From NCBI RefSeq assembly GCF_035621495.1, contig NZ_CP141821.1, positions 62,001 to 126,000 of the forward strand: a stretch of DNA of 64,000 nt. The letters run 5' to 3'. Below the pieces are notes generated by a model. That model was not told where the DNA came from. It made no database searches and saw nothing but the letters and a program-made list of their open reading frames with translations. Each line of letters opens with the position of its first letter. The first letter of the stretch is position 1. This DNA comes from Thermococcus sp. SY098 (GTDB lineage Archaea; Methanobacteriota_B; Thermococci; Thermococcales; Thermococcaceae). Of this stretch, positions 10,609-18,730 are shown piece by piece. The translations under genes were made by a program, and so were the position numbers.

Positions 10609-11367
10609 ATGTTCGCTGAAATCCTTACAATTGGTGATGAGCTCTTAACTGGGCACACCGTTGACAGCAACTCCGCTTACATTGCTCAGAGATTAACAGA
10701 GAAAGGTTACTGGGTGAGGAGAAAAACGACTGTAGGAGATGATGTTGAGGAGATAAAAACTGTAATCAGGGAGATACTCTCAAGAAAGCCTTCCGTACTG
10801 GTTATTTCTGGAGGATTAGGACCGACACATGACGATGTTACAATGCTTGCTGTGGCAGAGGCTTTAGGCAAAAAGCTCGTTTTAAGGGAAGACTGTCTGA
10901 AGAGAATTGAGGAATTTTACCGTGAGCTTTATGAGAAAGGCCTCATAGATGATCCAAAGCTAAATGAAGCGCGTAAAAAGATGGCTTACCTTCCTGAGGG
11001 CGCTGAGCCTTTAAAAAATACAGAAGGCGCTGCCCCGGGAGCGTACATCGAGCACGAAGGCGTTAAAATCTTTGTTCTACCTGGGATGCCGAGAGAAATG
11101 AAAGCTATGCTTGAGAACGAAGTTCTTCCAAAGCTTGGTAAAAGGAAGTTCATTCAGAGAAAGCTGCTGGCAGAAATTACGGATGAATCAAAGCTTGCTC
11201 CAATTTTGAATGAGACACTTGAGAAGTTTCCCGTGAGGATTCACTCCTCACCCAAGGGCTTTGGAAAATATATTGGCATAATTCTCTTTGGTGAGGATGA
11301 AGAGAGCATAGAAAAGGCTAAAAAGTTCATGGAGGAAAAAGGGATAAGGTTTGAGGAAGGCTGGTGA
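10609..11367 (+). CDS. CinA-like molybdopterin-binding-domain protein
   Basis: 252 residues with a MoaB/CinA N-terminal domain: AEILTIGDELLTGHTVDSN at the start, SGGLGPTHDD near 65-75 and LPGMPREMKAML near 160-172. Only the N-terminal (COG1058-type) half of bacterial CinA is present; the nicotinamide mononucleotide deamidase domain is absent. Homologues of the N-terminal domain have been described as ADP-ribose or FAD pyrophosphatases; the function here is not fixed. The ATG abuts the stop of the HEPN gene. Confidence 0.8.
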   Translation: MFAEILTIGDELLTGHTVDSNSAYIAQRLTEKGYWVRRKTTVGDDVEEIKTVIREILSRKPSVLVISGGLGPTHDDVTMLAVAEALGKKLVLREDCLKRIEEFYRELYEKGLIDDPKLNEARKKMAYLPEGAEPLKNTEGAAPGAYIEHEGVKIFVLPGMPREMKAMLENEVLPKLGKRKFIQRKLLAEITDESKLAPILNETLEKFPVRIHSSPKGFGKYIGIILFGEDEESIEKAKKFMEEKGIRFEEGW

Positions 11368-11371
11368 TTTC

Positions 11372-12199
11372 ATGCTTCCCCAAAAAGTCCAGGCAATCAT
11401 AGAGGAAATGAAAGCTGAGCGAATTCGAGGGGCAAGCTACTTAGCCAAAAGAGGTGCCGAAGCTTACCTAAAGCTTGCTGAGGTTTTGACTGGAGAAGAG
11501 CTTTTTGAGGCTCTGAAGGAAATAGGAACTGAGATAATAGGTGTTAATCCAACCATGGCTTCTCTCTACAACTTGGTTCGTTTTATTCCTCTGACAAACA
11601 ATCCAGAATTCGTTAGAGCAAAAGCCGAAGAGTTCATAAAGCTTAGTGAAGAAGCAAAAAGGGAAATCGGCAATATAGGAAGCGAGCTGATTGACGAAAA
11701 CGAGATAATAATCACACACTCCTTTTCTTCAACAGTTTTTGAGATTTTAAAGGCAGCAAAGATGAAGGGTAAGCGCTTTAAGGTAATTCTTACGGAGAGT
11801 GCTCCGGATTATGAGGGCTTAGCTTTAGCTAAAGAGCTTGAGGCACTCAAGATTCCTTTTGAGGTTATCACAGATGCCCAGCTCGGGCTCTTTGCAAAGA
11901 AAGCAACTTTAGCGTTAGTTGGGGCTGACAACATAACCCGAGATGGCTGTGTGATAAACAAAGCTGGCACGTATCTTTTAGCATTGGCTTGTCATGATAG
12001 CGGCGTTCCTTTTTACGTTGCGGCTGAGAGCTTTAAGGTTCATCCGGAACTTAAGGCTGAGGAAGTTGAGATCGTGGAAAGAAAATTCAAGAGAAATCAC
12101 TTTCTGATAAGGAACTATCTCTTTGATATAACACCTTGGAAATATGTGAGAGGGATTATTACAGAGCTTGGGATTTTGGTGCCGCCAAAAGAGGTTTAA
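11372..12199 (+). CDS. eIF-2B alpha/beta/delta family protein
   Basis: 275 residues of the eIF2B/ribose-1,5-bisphosphate isomerase/methylthioribose-1-phosphate isomerase family. Visible marks are ITHSFSSTVFEILKAA, LTESAPDYEGLALAKEL, VGADNITRDGCVINKAGT and YVAAESFKVHP. Archaeal members include ribose-1,5-bisphosphate isomerase of the AMP phosphorylase/RuBisCO pathway and shorter proteins annotated as aIF2B; this one is in the shorter class, so I do not assign the isomerase. The start is the ATG at 11372 behind GGTGAT. Confidence 0.75.
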   Translation: MLPQKVQAIIEEMKAERIRGASYLAKRGAEAYLKLAEVLTGEELFEALKEIGTEIIGVNPTMASLYNLVRFIPLTNNPEFVRAKAEEFIKLSEEAKREIGNIGSELIDENEIIITHSFSSTVFEILKAAKMKGKRFKVILTESAPDYEGLALAKELEALKIPFEVITDAQLGLFAKKATLALVGADNITRDGCVINKAGTYLLALACHDSGVPFYVAAESFKVHPELKAEEVEIVERKFKRNHFLIRNYLFDITPWKYVRGIITELGILVPPKEV

Positions 12200-12210
12200 A
12201 AAGAGAAAAA

Positions 12211-12891
12211 TCACTCCAAAGCCTTTTTAATCAGTGCTCTAACGTGGATTTCAGCGGTATCGAGAACTTCAACACTAACATCTTCTGGTTTTATAGCCAA
12301 TGGGAGCTCTGTGCATCCTAAGATAGCACCTTCGATTTCTCTTTTCTCTGCATACCTTTCAATCAGCTCAATGAGCCATAGCTTGCTGTTTAAGTTTTCA
12401 AACATAAGCTCTTCAAATATGATTCTGTTTATTTCCTCAATCTCATTTTCATTTGGCACTATGACCTCGAAGCCCTTCTCTTTGAGCGCTTCCTTGTAGA
12501 AAGGCATTGTCATTGTAGTTTTGGTTCCTAAAAGAAGAAGCTTTCTCAATCCTCTTCTTTTAGCTTCCTCAGCAACTGCATCTATTATGCTGACCATTTC
12601 AACGTTTACGGCTCTTTGAACATCAGGAAACACCATGTGAGGAGTGTTCGCTGCAATCCCAATCACTTCGGCTCCAGCCCGTTCTAAGGCTTTTGCTGCG
12701 TTTATCAGGATTCTTTTTCTCCCTTCCCAGCCATTGGGGTTGTCTTTGAACTCCTTGAAGTTGATGCTGTAAATGATCAGTTCCGGATAAAAATATGGCT
12801 CAAACTTTTCTCTTGAGATTCCAATAAACTTTTTATAGTAGTAGAGGGTTGATTCTGGACTCATTCCACCGATTATCTCTATCCTTTTCAT
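12211..12891 (-). CDS. Aspartate/glutamate racemase family protein lacking one catalytic cysteine
   Basis: 226 residues, start ATG at 12891 behind GGAGGTGG. It has the Asp/Glu racemase pattern (IEIIGGMSPEST at the start, LGCTELPLAI near the end). Cofactor-independent racemases use two cysteines; here the C-terminal one is present (C193 in GCTE), but the N-terminal position, normally in a CNT motif, is alanine (A81 in GIAANTPH). It may therefore not be a classical two-base racemase; the E. coli YgeA type also has only one of the two cysteines. It is convergent with the eIF2B-family gene. Confidence 0.75.
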   Translation of the reverse strand: MKRIEIIGGMSPESTLYYYKKFIGISREKFEPYFYPELIIYSINFKEFKDNPNGWEGRKRILINAAKALERAGAEVIGIAANTPHMVFPDVQRAVNVEMVSIIDAVAEEAKRRGLRKLLLLGTKTTMTMPFYKEALKEKGFEVIVPNENEIEEINRIIFEELMFENLNSKLWLIELIERYAEKREIEGAILGCTELPLAIKPEDVSVEVLDTAEIHVRALIKKALE

Positions 12892-12961
12892 ACTTCCACC
12901 TCCAAGAAAAATTAGGAAAGTGAGTTTATGAGGCTTTTTAATGAAGACATCTTCACAAAAA

Positions 12962-14176
12962 CTAAAGCATCTCAACAATTTTGTCCCAGATCTTTTCAGC
13001 CAATTCTCTCTTGTTCATCTTCGGAAGCTTTTCGACTTTATCCTTTGTAACCCAGTAAACCTCATTTTCTTCGCTGCCGAAGGCGATCTCACCTTTGTTG
13101 GCGATCACAACATCGCTTCTGGCTTTCTTAATCTGATTTCTTGCTTGAGCAATAAGCTCTTCCTCACTAACACCATATTCAGCCTTAAATCCAACCAAGA
13201 ACACATCCGGCTGTATCTCCTTTACCCTCTGGATTATCTTTGGGGTTGGCACCAATTCCAAAATTAGTGTTTGTCCGCTCTTTATCTTCTTTTCAGCCTT
13301 TTCTTTTGGTTTGAAATCGCTAACAGCAGCAGCTAAGATCACGACATCATATTTTTTGCTCATCAGCTCATTTTCTATTGCATGTAGCATTTCTTCAACG
13401 GTCTCAACTTCAATTTGATTTCCTACAAAGCTTGACACGCTTCCTTTGGTTTTGATTAAAGTCACCTCAGCTCCTCTGAAGTCAGCCTCTTCTGCCAGAG
13501 CAACGCCCATTTTTCCAGAGCTTTTATTTGTGATGAACCTTATTGGGTCAATGTATTCCCTTGTAGCTCCTGCTGTTACTAAAACTCGCTTACCTTTCAA
13601 ATCCTTCTTGTGGAGCTTTTTAATGACGCGGTAAACGATTTCGTCAATGCTGGCAACTTTTGCTTTGCCTTCCTCAAATTTTGGTCCTATAAACTCGACA
13701 CCAAGCTTTTTGAGCTTCTCTATGTTCTCCTTTACTATTGGATGTTCATACATGCTTGAATGCATAGCAGGAGCTATCATTATCGGGGTATGGGCAAAAG
13801 CTGTTGTCACAACGGTTGTGACTGGGGTATCATCAATCCCGCATGCTATCTTTGAAATTGTGTTTGCAGTTGCTGGACACACTAAGACCAAATCCGCTTT
13901 GTTCTCATGCTCACCACAGAGCTCAACATGCTCTATAAATCCGGTAATCTCAGTAACTACGGGATTTCCAGTTGCAAACTCCATTGCATAGGGATGAATT
14001 ATTTTCTGGGCGCTTTCGCTCATAACAGCATGGACCTCTGCTCCATGCCTTATCAGCTCTCTCGCCAGCTTTACACACTCAACTGCTGCTATGCTCCCAG
14101 GAATTGCGAGAACAATTTTCTTACCAACAAGCTTCCTGCTTTTGGTCGCATAAATCAGCTTAACGTGATGAAGCAT
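12962..14176 (-). CDS. coaBC: Bifunctional phosphopantothenoylcysteine decarboxylase / phosphopantothenate-cysteine ligase
   Basis: 404 residues, with start ATG at 14176 behind GGAGGTGAT. The N-terminal flavoprotein half (about 1-190) has AIPGSIAAVECVKLAREL and the substrate clamp PAMHSSMYEHP. The C-terminal ligase half has VTAGATREYIDPIRFITN, SSGKMG and AAAVSDFKP. Together they convert 4'-phosphopantothenate and cysteine to 4'-phosphopantetheine in coenzyme A biosynthesis. Length and order of domains are normal. Confidence 0.93.
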   Translation of the reverse strand: MLHHVKLIYATKSRKLVGKKIVLAIPGSIAAVECVKLARELIRHGAEVHAVMSESAQKIIHPYAMEFATGNPVVTEITGFIEHVELCGEHENKADLVLVCPATANTISKIACGIDDTPVTTVVTTAFAHTPIMIAPAMHSSMYEHPIVKENIEKLKKLGVEFIGPKFEEGKAKVASIDEIVYRVIKKLHKKDLKGKRVLVTAGATREYIDPIRFITNKSSGKMGVALAEEADFRGAEVTLIKTKGSVSSFVGNQIEVETVEEMLHAIENELMSKKYDVVILAAAVSDFKPKEKAEKKIKSGQTLILELVPTPKIIQRVKEIQPDVFLVGFKAEYGVSEEELIAQARNQIKKARSDVVIANKGEIAFGSEENEVYWVTKDKVEKLPKMNKRELAEKIWDKIVEML

Positions 14177-14297
14177 TTTTATCACCTCCAAATAATTCTC
14201 CACCTAATCCTTAAAGCTTTTAGGACGTGTATTTTATTCGGCATGATTGACATAAATTTGTAAAAAATATCCAAGAAAATCTTAAATTTTAACTGAA

Positions 14298-14401
14298 ATA
14301 TTTAAATGTGGTGATTGAACGAAAAGCGTGATCTGTCCTTATTGCGGACAAGTGATGCTTTAAATAAAGCAGGAGCTCCGGAGCTTAAATTCTCCGCATG
14401 C
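14298..14401 (+). ncRNA. Candidate structured RNA with its own TATA box
   Basis: A TATA-like TATTTAAAT (14299-14307) precedes, by about 25 bp, a segment dense in complementary stretches. TGTCC/GGACA (14334-14338 with 14346-14350) and TGCTTT/AAAGCA (14356-14361 with 14366-14371) make two hairpins. GGAG at 14372 and 14380 can both pair with CTCC at 14392, and GCGTG (14326-14330) can close the structure with CATGC (14397-14401). It is not a tRNA and has no C/D boxes. It lies downstream of DUF190, on the opposite strand. Whether it is transcribed is unknown; it could also act as a leftward 3' end structure. An 11-codon frame inside it reading CPYCG is probably chance. Confidence 0.3.
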
Positions 14402-14406
14402 AAAGT

Positions 14407-15169
<763 letters not shown>

Positions 15170-15173
<4 letters not shown>

Positions 15174-15406
15174 TTTCTTCCACCCAGCCTGAGGTAGTAA
15201 TCAATTATCTTTTCCACCTCTCTGCTCACCCCCTTTCCTCCGAGAGCAATATTCTCTGATGAGTATCCGAGTATCTTTATTGCCAAGGCTCTGTTGGCTG
15301 TGTATACCTCATAGAGCTTGTAATTTAATGATGATATCTGTTTGGTCAGTTCTAACAATTCCAGCCGGGCTTCATTTGTTGCTTCTCTCTTTTCGTAGCT
15401 TTTCAT
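15170..15406 (-). CDS. Small helical protein of the fluoride operon
   Basis: 78 residues, unrecognised. Mostly helical, with ATNEARLELLELTKQISSLN as a likely coiled coil. Its second half (ANRALAIKILG, then EVEKIIDYYLRLGG) resembles the C-terminal end of the 137-residue protein encoded two genes upstream (DNRNLAIQLSG, then DIEKLIHYYLSFEG), so the two are paralogous. It overlaps crcB by 4 bp and the preceding 54-residue gene by 35 bp. No membrane segment or signal peptide. Confidence 0.65.
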
Positions 15407-15536
15407 TTTCCTCCCTCAGCCTCTCAAGTTCCCTCAGCAGTATCTCCTGATCTTTTAAAGCTTTTTCATACCGATCTTTCATCAGAGCAAGTTCCCGTTT
15501 AAGTTCCTTGATAAGCTCACTTGGGATTTCATTCAT
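15372..15536 (-). CDS. Very small coiled-coil protein of the fluoride operon
   Basis: A 54-codon frame starting at the ATG at 15536, directly after the stop of the preceding gene, and ending at 15372. The product is almost pure coiled coil: after MNEIPSELIKELKREL the sequence runs as E/L/K heptads to RLREENEKLRKERSNK. Its 3' end overlaps the following gene by 35 bp in another frame. It has no strong ribosome binding site of its own, so translation by coupling is assumed. Support is position in a tight operon and consistent composition; no family is recognised. Confidence 0.5.
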   Translation of the reverse strand: MNEIPSELIKELKRELALMKDRYEKALKDQEILLRELERLREENEKLRKERSNK

Positions 15537-15537
15537 T

Positions 15538-15951
15538 TCATTCACCTTCAAAGCTCAAATAGTAGTGTATGAGCTTTTCTATATCCCCGTATTCTTTTTC
15601 CTCTTTCCCGAGCATCTCTCTCAGCCTCTTGTTCTCGGCTATCATACCTGAAAGCTGAATTGCGAGGTTCCTATTGTCCAGGGCTATACCATATGAGGAG
15701 AACTTTAGAGGTGACCATTTCCCCTCAAGATTATACAGTCTCTCTTCCAGTTCCTTAACTTCTTTTCTTAAAGCTTCCACGTCTTCTTCCGGGTCGTAAT
15801 CTAAGAATTCTCCCAAAAGAATAATTTTAATGCCTTCCTCAACTCTAAAACCATGTCTCATGCAGATTTCCCTTATCTGGTTAAATGTTTCATCCTCGAT
15901 CTGGAAGGTGACCTTTCTCCATCCAACTTCAGGCCTTACCACGATTTTCAT
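15538..15951 (-). CDS. Hypothetical protein with central coiled coil, fluoride operon
   Basis: 137 residues, not recognised. The first 40 residues (MKIVVRPEVGWRKVTFQIED, then QIREICMRHGF) look like a small alpha/beta or ribbon-helix-helix-like domain. Residues about 55-75 form a coiled coil (EEDVEALRKEVKELEERLYN). The tail from about 95 is shared with the 78-residue protein downstream. It overlaps the preceding coiled-coil gene by 23 bp, and AAGGAAA precedes its ATG. Confidence 0.65.
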   Translation of the reverse strand: MKIVVRPEVGWRKVTFQIEDETFNQIREICMRHGFRVEEGIKIILLGEFLDYDPEEDVEALRKEVKELEERLYNLEGKWSPLKFSSYGIALDNRNLAIQLSGMIAENKRLREMLGKEEKEYGDIEKLIHYYLSFEGE

Positions 15952-16249
15952 TTTCCTTCATCTCTCTTCTCAGTTCTCTGTTTTCGATGCTGAGCTTTAA
16001 TCTAAACTCCTTCATTTTTTCTTTATCTTTCTTTGCTTTTTCGCTGAATTTAAGGAGCATTTGATAGTGCTCTTCCATCTCCTTGAGCTTTTCTTCAAGC
16101 CTTCTGCGCTTCTCAAGCAGGTAGTTAATCTCAAGTATTTGGAGCGTTTTTTCGAGTTTCCCCAGCTCATAGAATCTCCTTTCTATTTCTTTTTTCTCTT
16201 TTCTAATTTTCTGAAATTCGTCGTTGGTGACTCTAATCTCTATTTCCAA
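15929..16249 (-). CDS. Coiled-coil protein of the fluoride operon
   Basis: About 106 residues, nearly all charged helix (for example EIERRFYELGKLEKTLQILE and KRRRLEEKLKEMEEHY), predicted to be an extended coiled coil with no other domain. The start is uncertain: GAGGTG fits the TTG at 16249 best, while the GTG at 16258 overlaps that site. The gene overlaps both neighbours, so it belongs to the fluoride-riboswitch operon. No function can be read from the sequence. Confidence 0.6.
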   Translation of the reverse strand: MEIEIRVTNDEFQKIRKEKKEIERRFYELGKLEKTLQILEINYLLEKRRRLEEKLKEMEEHYQMLLKFSEKAKKDKEKMKEFRLKLSIENRELRREMKENENRGKA

Positions 16250-16943
16250 GCAGAACACCTCTGAGAATTGAATGCTGCTTCTGCCTCTTTACAAAGTTTA
16301 TCTGCAGGGGGAGTCCTTTGAGACTTTCAATTGCCTTGGGAACTGATGATGTTTCCTGTTCCGTAGGTGCATCAGTTGCCCTGTAATCGAACTTCTCAAT
16401 GAACAGGTGCATTAGGGTTTTTATTTTTTCCAGCTTTCCAATTTGAACTTTCCTAAGTTCTTCTGCAAGCTCTGGTTTCTTCCTTCTAAGCCTAACTTCA
16501 ATTTCTTCAAAGTGTCTCTTGCATAGGATTGCCTCAGAGTCCCTGTAGTTCTCAATCAGCTCGTCCATTCTATCCACTGTTGCCTCTACTGCATGCTTTT
16601 CTTTGACTTCTGTGAGTTCGCAGAGGTAGCATTTCCCTTCCTCGATCTTCTTTTCATCCCTCAGTGCATTGAGATAAATTGAAAGCATGTGTTCGTAAAT
16701 TATTGCAACTCCAAGCCCACCATAGAGGGGATTGGAATATGCAATGTCTTTAAGCTTCCATGCATGATATGGACATGATCCCAGACTCTCGGAGAACTTT
16801 TCTCTGACACTGGGACTGTTGACATGTTCGTAAAGTATATGCCCAATTACTTCTCTCTCGTATTTTTCAACGATCCTGCAAATAGGACATCCAGTTCCTT
16901 GAAAGGCTTCCCTGAGATATATTCCAATCAAATCCATAGCCAT
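16233..16943 (-). CDS. Cysteine/histidine-rich protein with two CxxC...CxxH modules
   Basis: 236 residues. Two similar modules are visible: CPIC at 19-22 followed by CPYH near 57-60, and CYLC followed by ILCKRH about 40 residues later. Each could bind one metal ion with a C2-CH set. The pattern resembles the DUF6062 type (first module: CPICRIVEKYEREVIGHILYE), which I name only tentatively. No transmembrane segment. It is second gene of the fluoride operon, 3 bp after the alpha/alpha-barrel gene. A metal-binding or adaptor role is an inference. Confidence 0.65.
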   Translation of the reverse strand: MAMDLIGIYLREAFQGTGCPICRIVEKYEREVIGHILYEHVNSPSVREKFSESLGSCPYHAWKLKDIAYSNPLYGGLGVAIIYEHMLSIYLNALRDEKKIEEGKCYLCELTEVKEKHAVEATVDRMDELIENYRDSEAILCKRHFEEIEVRLRRKKPELAEELRKVQIGKLEKIKTLMHLFIEKFDYRATDAPTEQETSSVPKAIESLKGLPLQINFVKRQKQHSILRGVLLGNRD

Positions 16944-16946
16944 TCC

Positions 16947-17801
16947 TCAGAAGCTGAGCAGATCATTTAGGGCTCTCAAAGCTCTGTACGTGTTCTGGAA
17001 GTTTGAAATTCCAAGCTCAAGGGATCGTCTGAATCCACCATTGGGATTCTGCAGTGCTCTAATGAATCTTATGTGCTCCTTTATGTATCTTGGCTTTCTT
17101 CCGAGGAGCTTCAATGCTCTTATGGCGTAAAACGTTGGTTCGAGGTAGGGAGGTAGAGACATTGGGACTTCTGTGAATCCTCCGTAAACTTCACATTCTT
17201 CAAAAAACCTTGTTTTTGGTACTGGATATCCAAGAACATTGAGGGAATATATGGCTTGATATGTCATTGTGACAGTTGGCTGGTTCACTCCGTAGCCGTT
17301 TCCTTTTCTAAAACCTTCTATGAAATCCCTAATCTTTTCTTTCATTTCATCTGTGATTTTATAGTTCAGCAGTGAAACAAGCCTCATGACCCAATAGGTT
17401 GATTCTAATGGAGTTGCTGCTCCAAATTCCTCACTTCCACCTAACCCAACGGAGAACTGTCCCTTCAGGGGATTGTATTTCGCAAATATGTATTCAAGCT
17501 TTTCTCTCGCCAAATCTTCAGCGCCAAGAATTGCAAGTGCTTCGCCGGCCATTGCTAAAGCAACTGTAGCCCTGTGCGGCTGAGCAGAGCTATTTAAAAA
17601 TTCGATTGTTTTTTCTTTTTCTGGAATTTCAAGATTGAACAGGTCATAGATTTTAACGGCATAGTATGTGTCATTTATATTTGTCTCATTCAGCATTGAG
17701 ACGAAGCAGTAGCCGCCATCTTCATGACGCCTCGTTGAGATGTAGTTTATAACTGCATTTAAATTTACATATCTCGCAAGTTCATTAAGCTTCGAGCCCA
17801 T
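16947..17801 (-). CDS. Prenyltransferase/squalene-oxidase-repeat-like alpha-barrel protein
   Basis: 284 residues with repeated helical-hairpin motifs of the type DGGYCF, NDTYYAVKIYDLF, ESTYWVMRLVSLL, NGYGVN...TYQAIYSLNVLG, PTFYAIRALKLLG and NGGFRR...NTYRALRALNDL. This periodic G-G-[FY] plus T-Y-x-A pattern is that of the alpha/alpha toroid found in protein prenyltransferase beta subunits and terpene cyclases. The DxDD or zinc ligands of the active enzymes are not apparent, so it may be a binding protein. It is the first gene of the fluoride operon; its ATG at 17801 follows AAGGAGGCGG and can pair with the aptamer tail. Confidence 0.7.
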   Translation of the reverse strand: MGSKLNELARYVNLNAVINYISTRRHEDGGYCFVSMLNETNINDTYYAVKIYDLFNLEIPEKEKTIEFLNSSAQPHRATVALAMAGEALAILGAEDLAREKLEYIFAKYNPLKGQFSVGLGGSEEFGAATPLESTYWVMRLVSLLNYKITDEMKEKIRDFIEGFRKGNGYGVNQPTVTMTYQAIYSLNVLGYPVPKTRFFEECEVYGGFTEVPMSLPPYLEPTFYAIRALKLLGRKPRYIKEHIRFIRALQNPNGGFRRSLELGISNFQNTYRALRALNDLLSF

Positions 17802-17836
17802 TCTACCGCCTCCTTCCATTTTTATGAGCATGAATT

Positions 17837-17933
17837 GGTAGAACAGGCGTCATCAGCCCTTAACGGGCGGTTCGGGCTCGAAGCCCGGGCGGACGCCATC
17901 GCCCGACTAAACGTGAGAAAGAAAACATTTAAA
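17837..17933 (-). promoter_or_regulatory. Fluoride riboswitch (crcB RNA) with promoter
   Basis: Leftward, a TATA box CTTTAAATG (about 17925-17933) is followed by an aptamer at 17905-17837. GGGCG (17904-17900) pairs with CGCCC to close a hairpin whose loop contains GGCGTC (17897-17892). A GC-rich hairpin (GGGCT/AGCCC) follows, then GCCC/GGGC, then TGATGACGCC, whose GACGCC (17851-17846) is the exact complement of the loop GGCGTC. This pseudoknot and the GGCGATGG...GGGCTGATG frame are those of the fluoride aptamer. The tail TTCTACC (17843-17837) is the exact complement of GGTAGAA (17807-17801), which reaches the A of the first start codon, suggesting control of translation initiation. Confidence 0.9.
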
Positions 17934-17977
17934 GATTTTGGTTCATTGTTTTAATTAAAGCCTTTGCAGGTGAAATC

Positions 17978-18730
17978 ATGAAAACCGTGTGGTTCGTGTA
18001 CATAGGCAACAATTCGTACAGAGATGTCGTTTTTTATGCATACACCGATGTTAACAAATACTTAGCTGAGAATAACATCCCCATCAGGCTAATCTTCCAT
18101 CATCCTCGAGTTAAGGCTGGGGAGAACACAGAGAACATGCCAGAAAAGGACATCCTTCTTGAGTCCAAACCTGGTTTCACAATAACCATCAACACAGGAA
18201 AGGGGAAGGTGGTGGCATATCCCCTTGAGGGGATCCTTGATGTCCTCTACGGGTGGCTGGTCAAGACCCGTCATGAAGTTCAGGAGATTTATGAGAGGCA
18301 CCAAATAGAGCCTGACGATGAGATACCAGACACCGTTATAGGGGTTGTCAGCTTTCCGCTTGTTACAAGGAATCCCTATCTCGATTTCTACGAGAAGTTC
18401 CTTGGGGTCCAAAAAAAGGTTTCTGGTCTGAATATTATAGCTGTCTCTGTGAGTCCATTCTATCATCCAAACAAGCTCAAGTTCTCAAACAGGATTTTTA
18501 AGGCAATTCTTCATGAGCTCGGTCATGCTTTTGGGTTGGATCACTGTTCTGAAAACTGTGTGATGAATCCTCCCTCAACCATTGAGGAGTGGGATTCAAG
18601 GGTTCCCGATTTTTGTCCCAAATGCTTTCTGGAGCTGAAGAGAAATGTTGAATGGAAAGAGAATAAGCGTGATAATACCAGCATACAACGAGGAGAAGAG
18701 GATAGGGAAAGTTCTTCAGAGGATGCCTGA
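17978..18730 (+). CDS. amzA: Archaemetzincin-type zinc metalloprotease
   Basis: 250 residues. The zinc signature is HELGHAFGLDHC at 179-190, followed by C194, M196 and CPKC at 213-216, which together match the archaemetzincin pattern HExxHxxGxxHC-x3-C-x-M-x16-C-x2-C. The protease has a catalytic zinc held by three histidines and a second, structural zinc in the cysteine cluster. Substrates are unknown. It is divergent from the fluoride operon. Its last 28 codons are a charged tail that overlaps the next gene by 86 bp in another frame; the tail is not part of the conserved protease. Confidence 0.88.
   Translation: MKTVWFVYIGNNSYRDVVFYAYTDVNKYLAENNIPIRLIFHHPRVKAGENTENMPEKDILLESKPGFTITINTGKGKVVAYPLEGILDVLYGWLVKTRHEVQEIYERHQIEPDDEIPDTVIGVVSFPLVTRNPYLDFYEKFLGVQKKVSGLNIIAVSVSPFYHPNKLKFSNRIFKAILHELGHAFGLDHCSENCVMNPPSTIEEWDSRVPDFCPKCFLELKRNVEWKENKRDNTSIQRGEEDRESSSEDA

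Noticed and set aside
14328-14363. 11-codon frame reading VICPYCGQVML, like a zinc-ribbon fragment
   Set aside because: Too short, no ribosome binding site, and the bases are better explained by hairpin pairing.
17860-17890. tRNA-like GGTTCGGGCTCGAAGCC stretch
   Set aside because: It resembles a T arm on the plus strand, but no acceptor stem or anticodon arm exists; the minus strand folds as a fluoride riboswitch with a pseudoknot.
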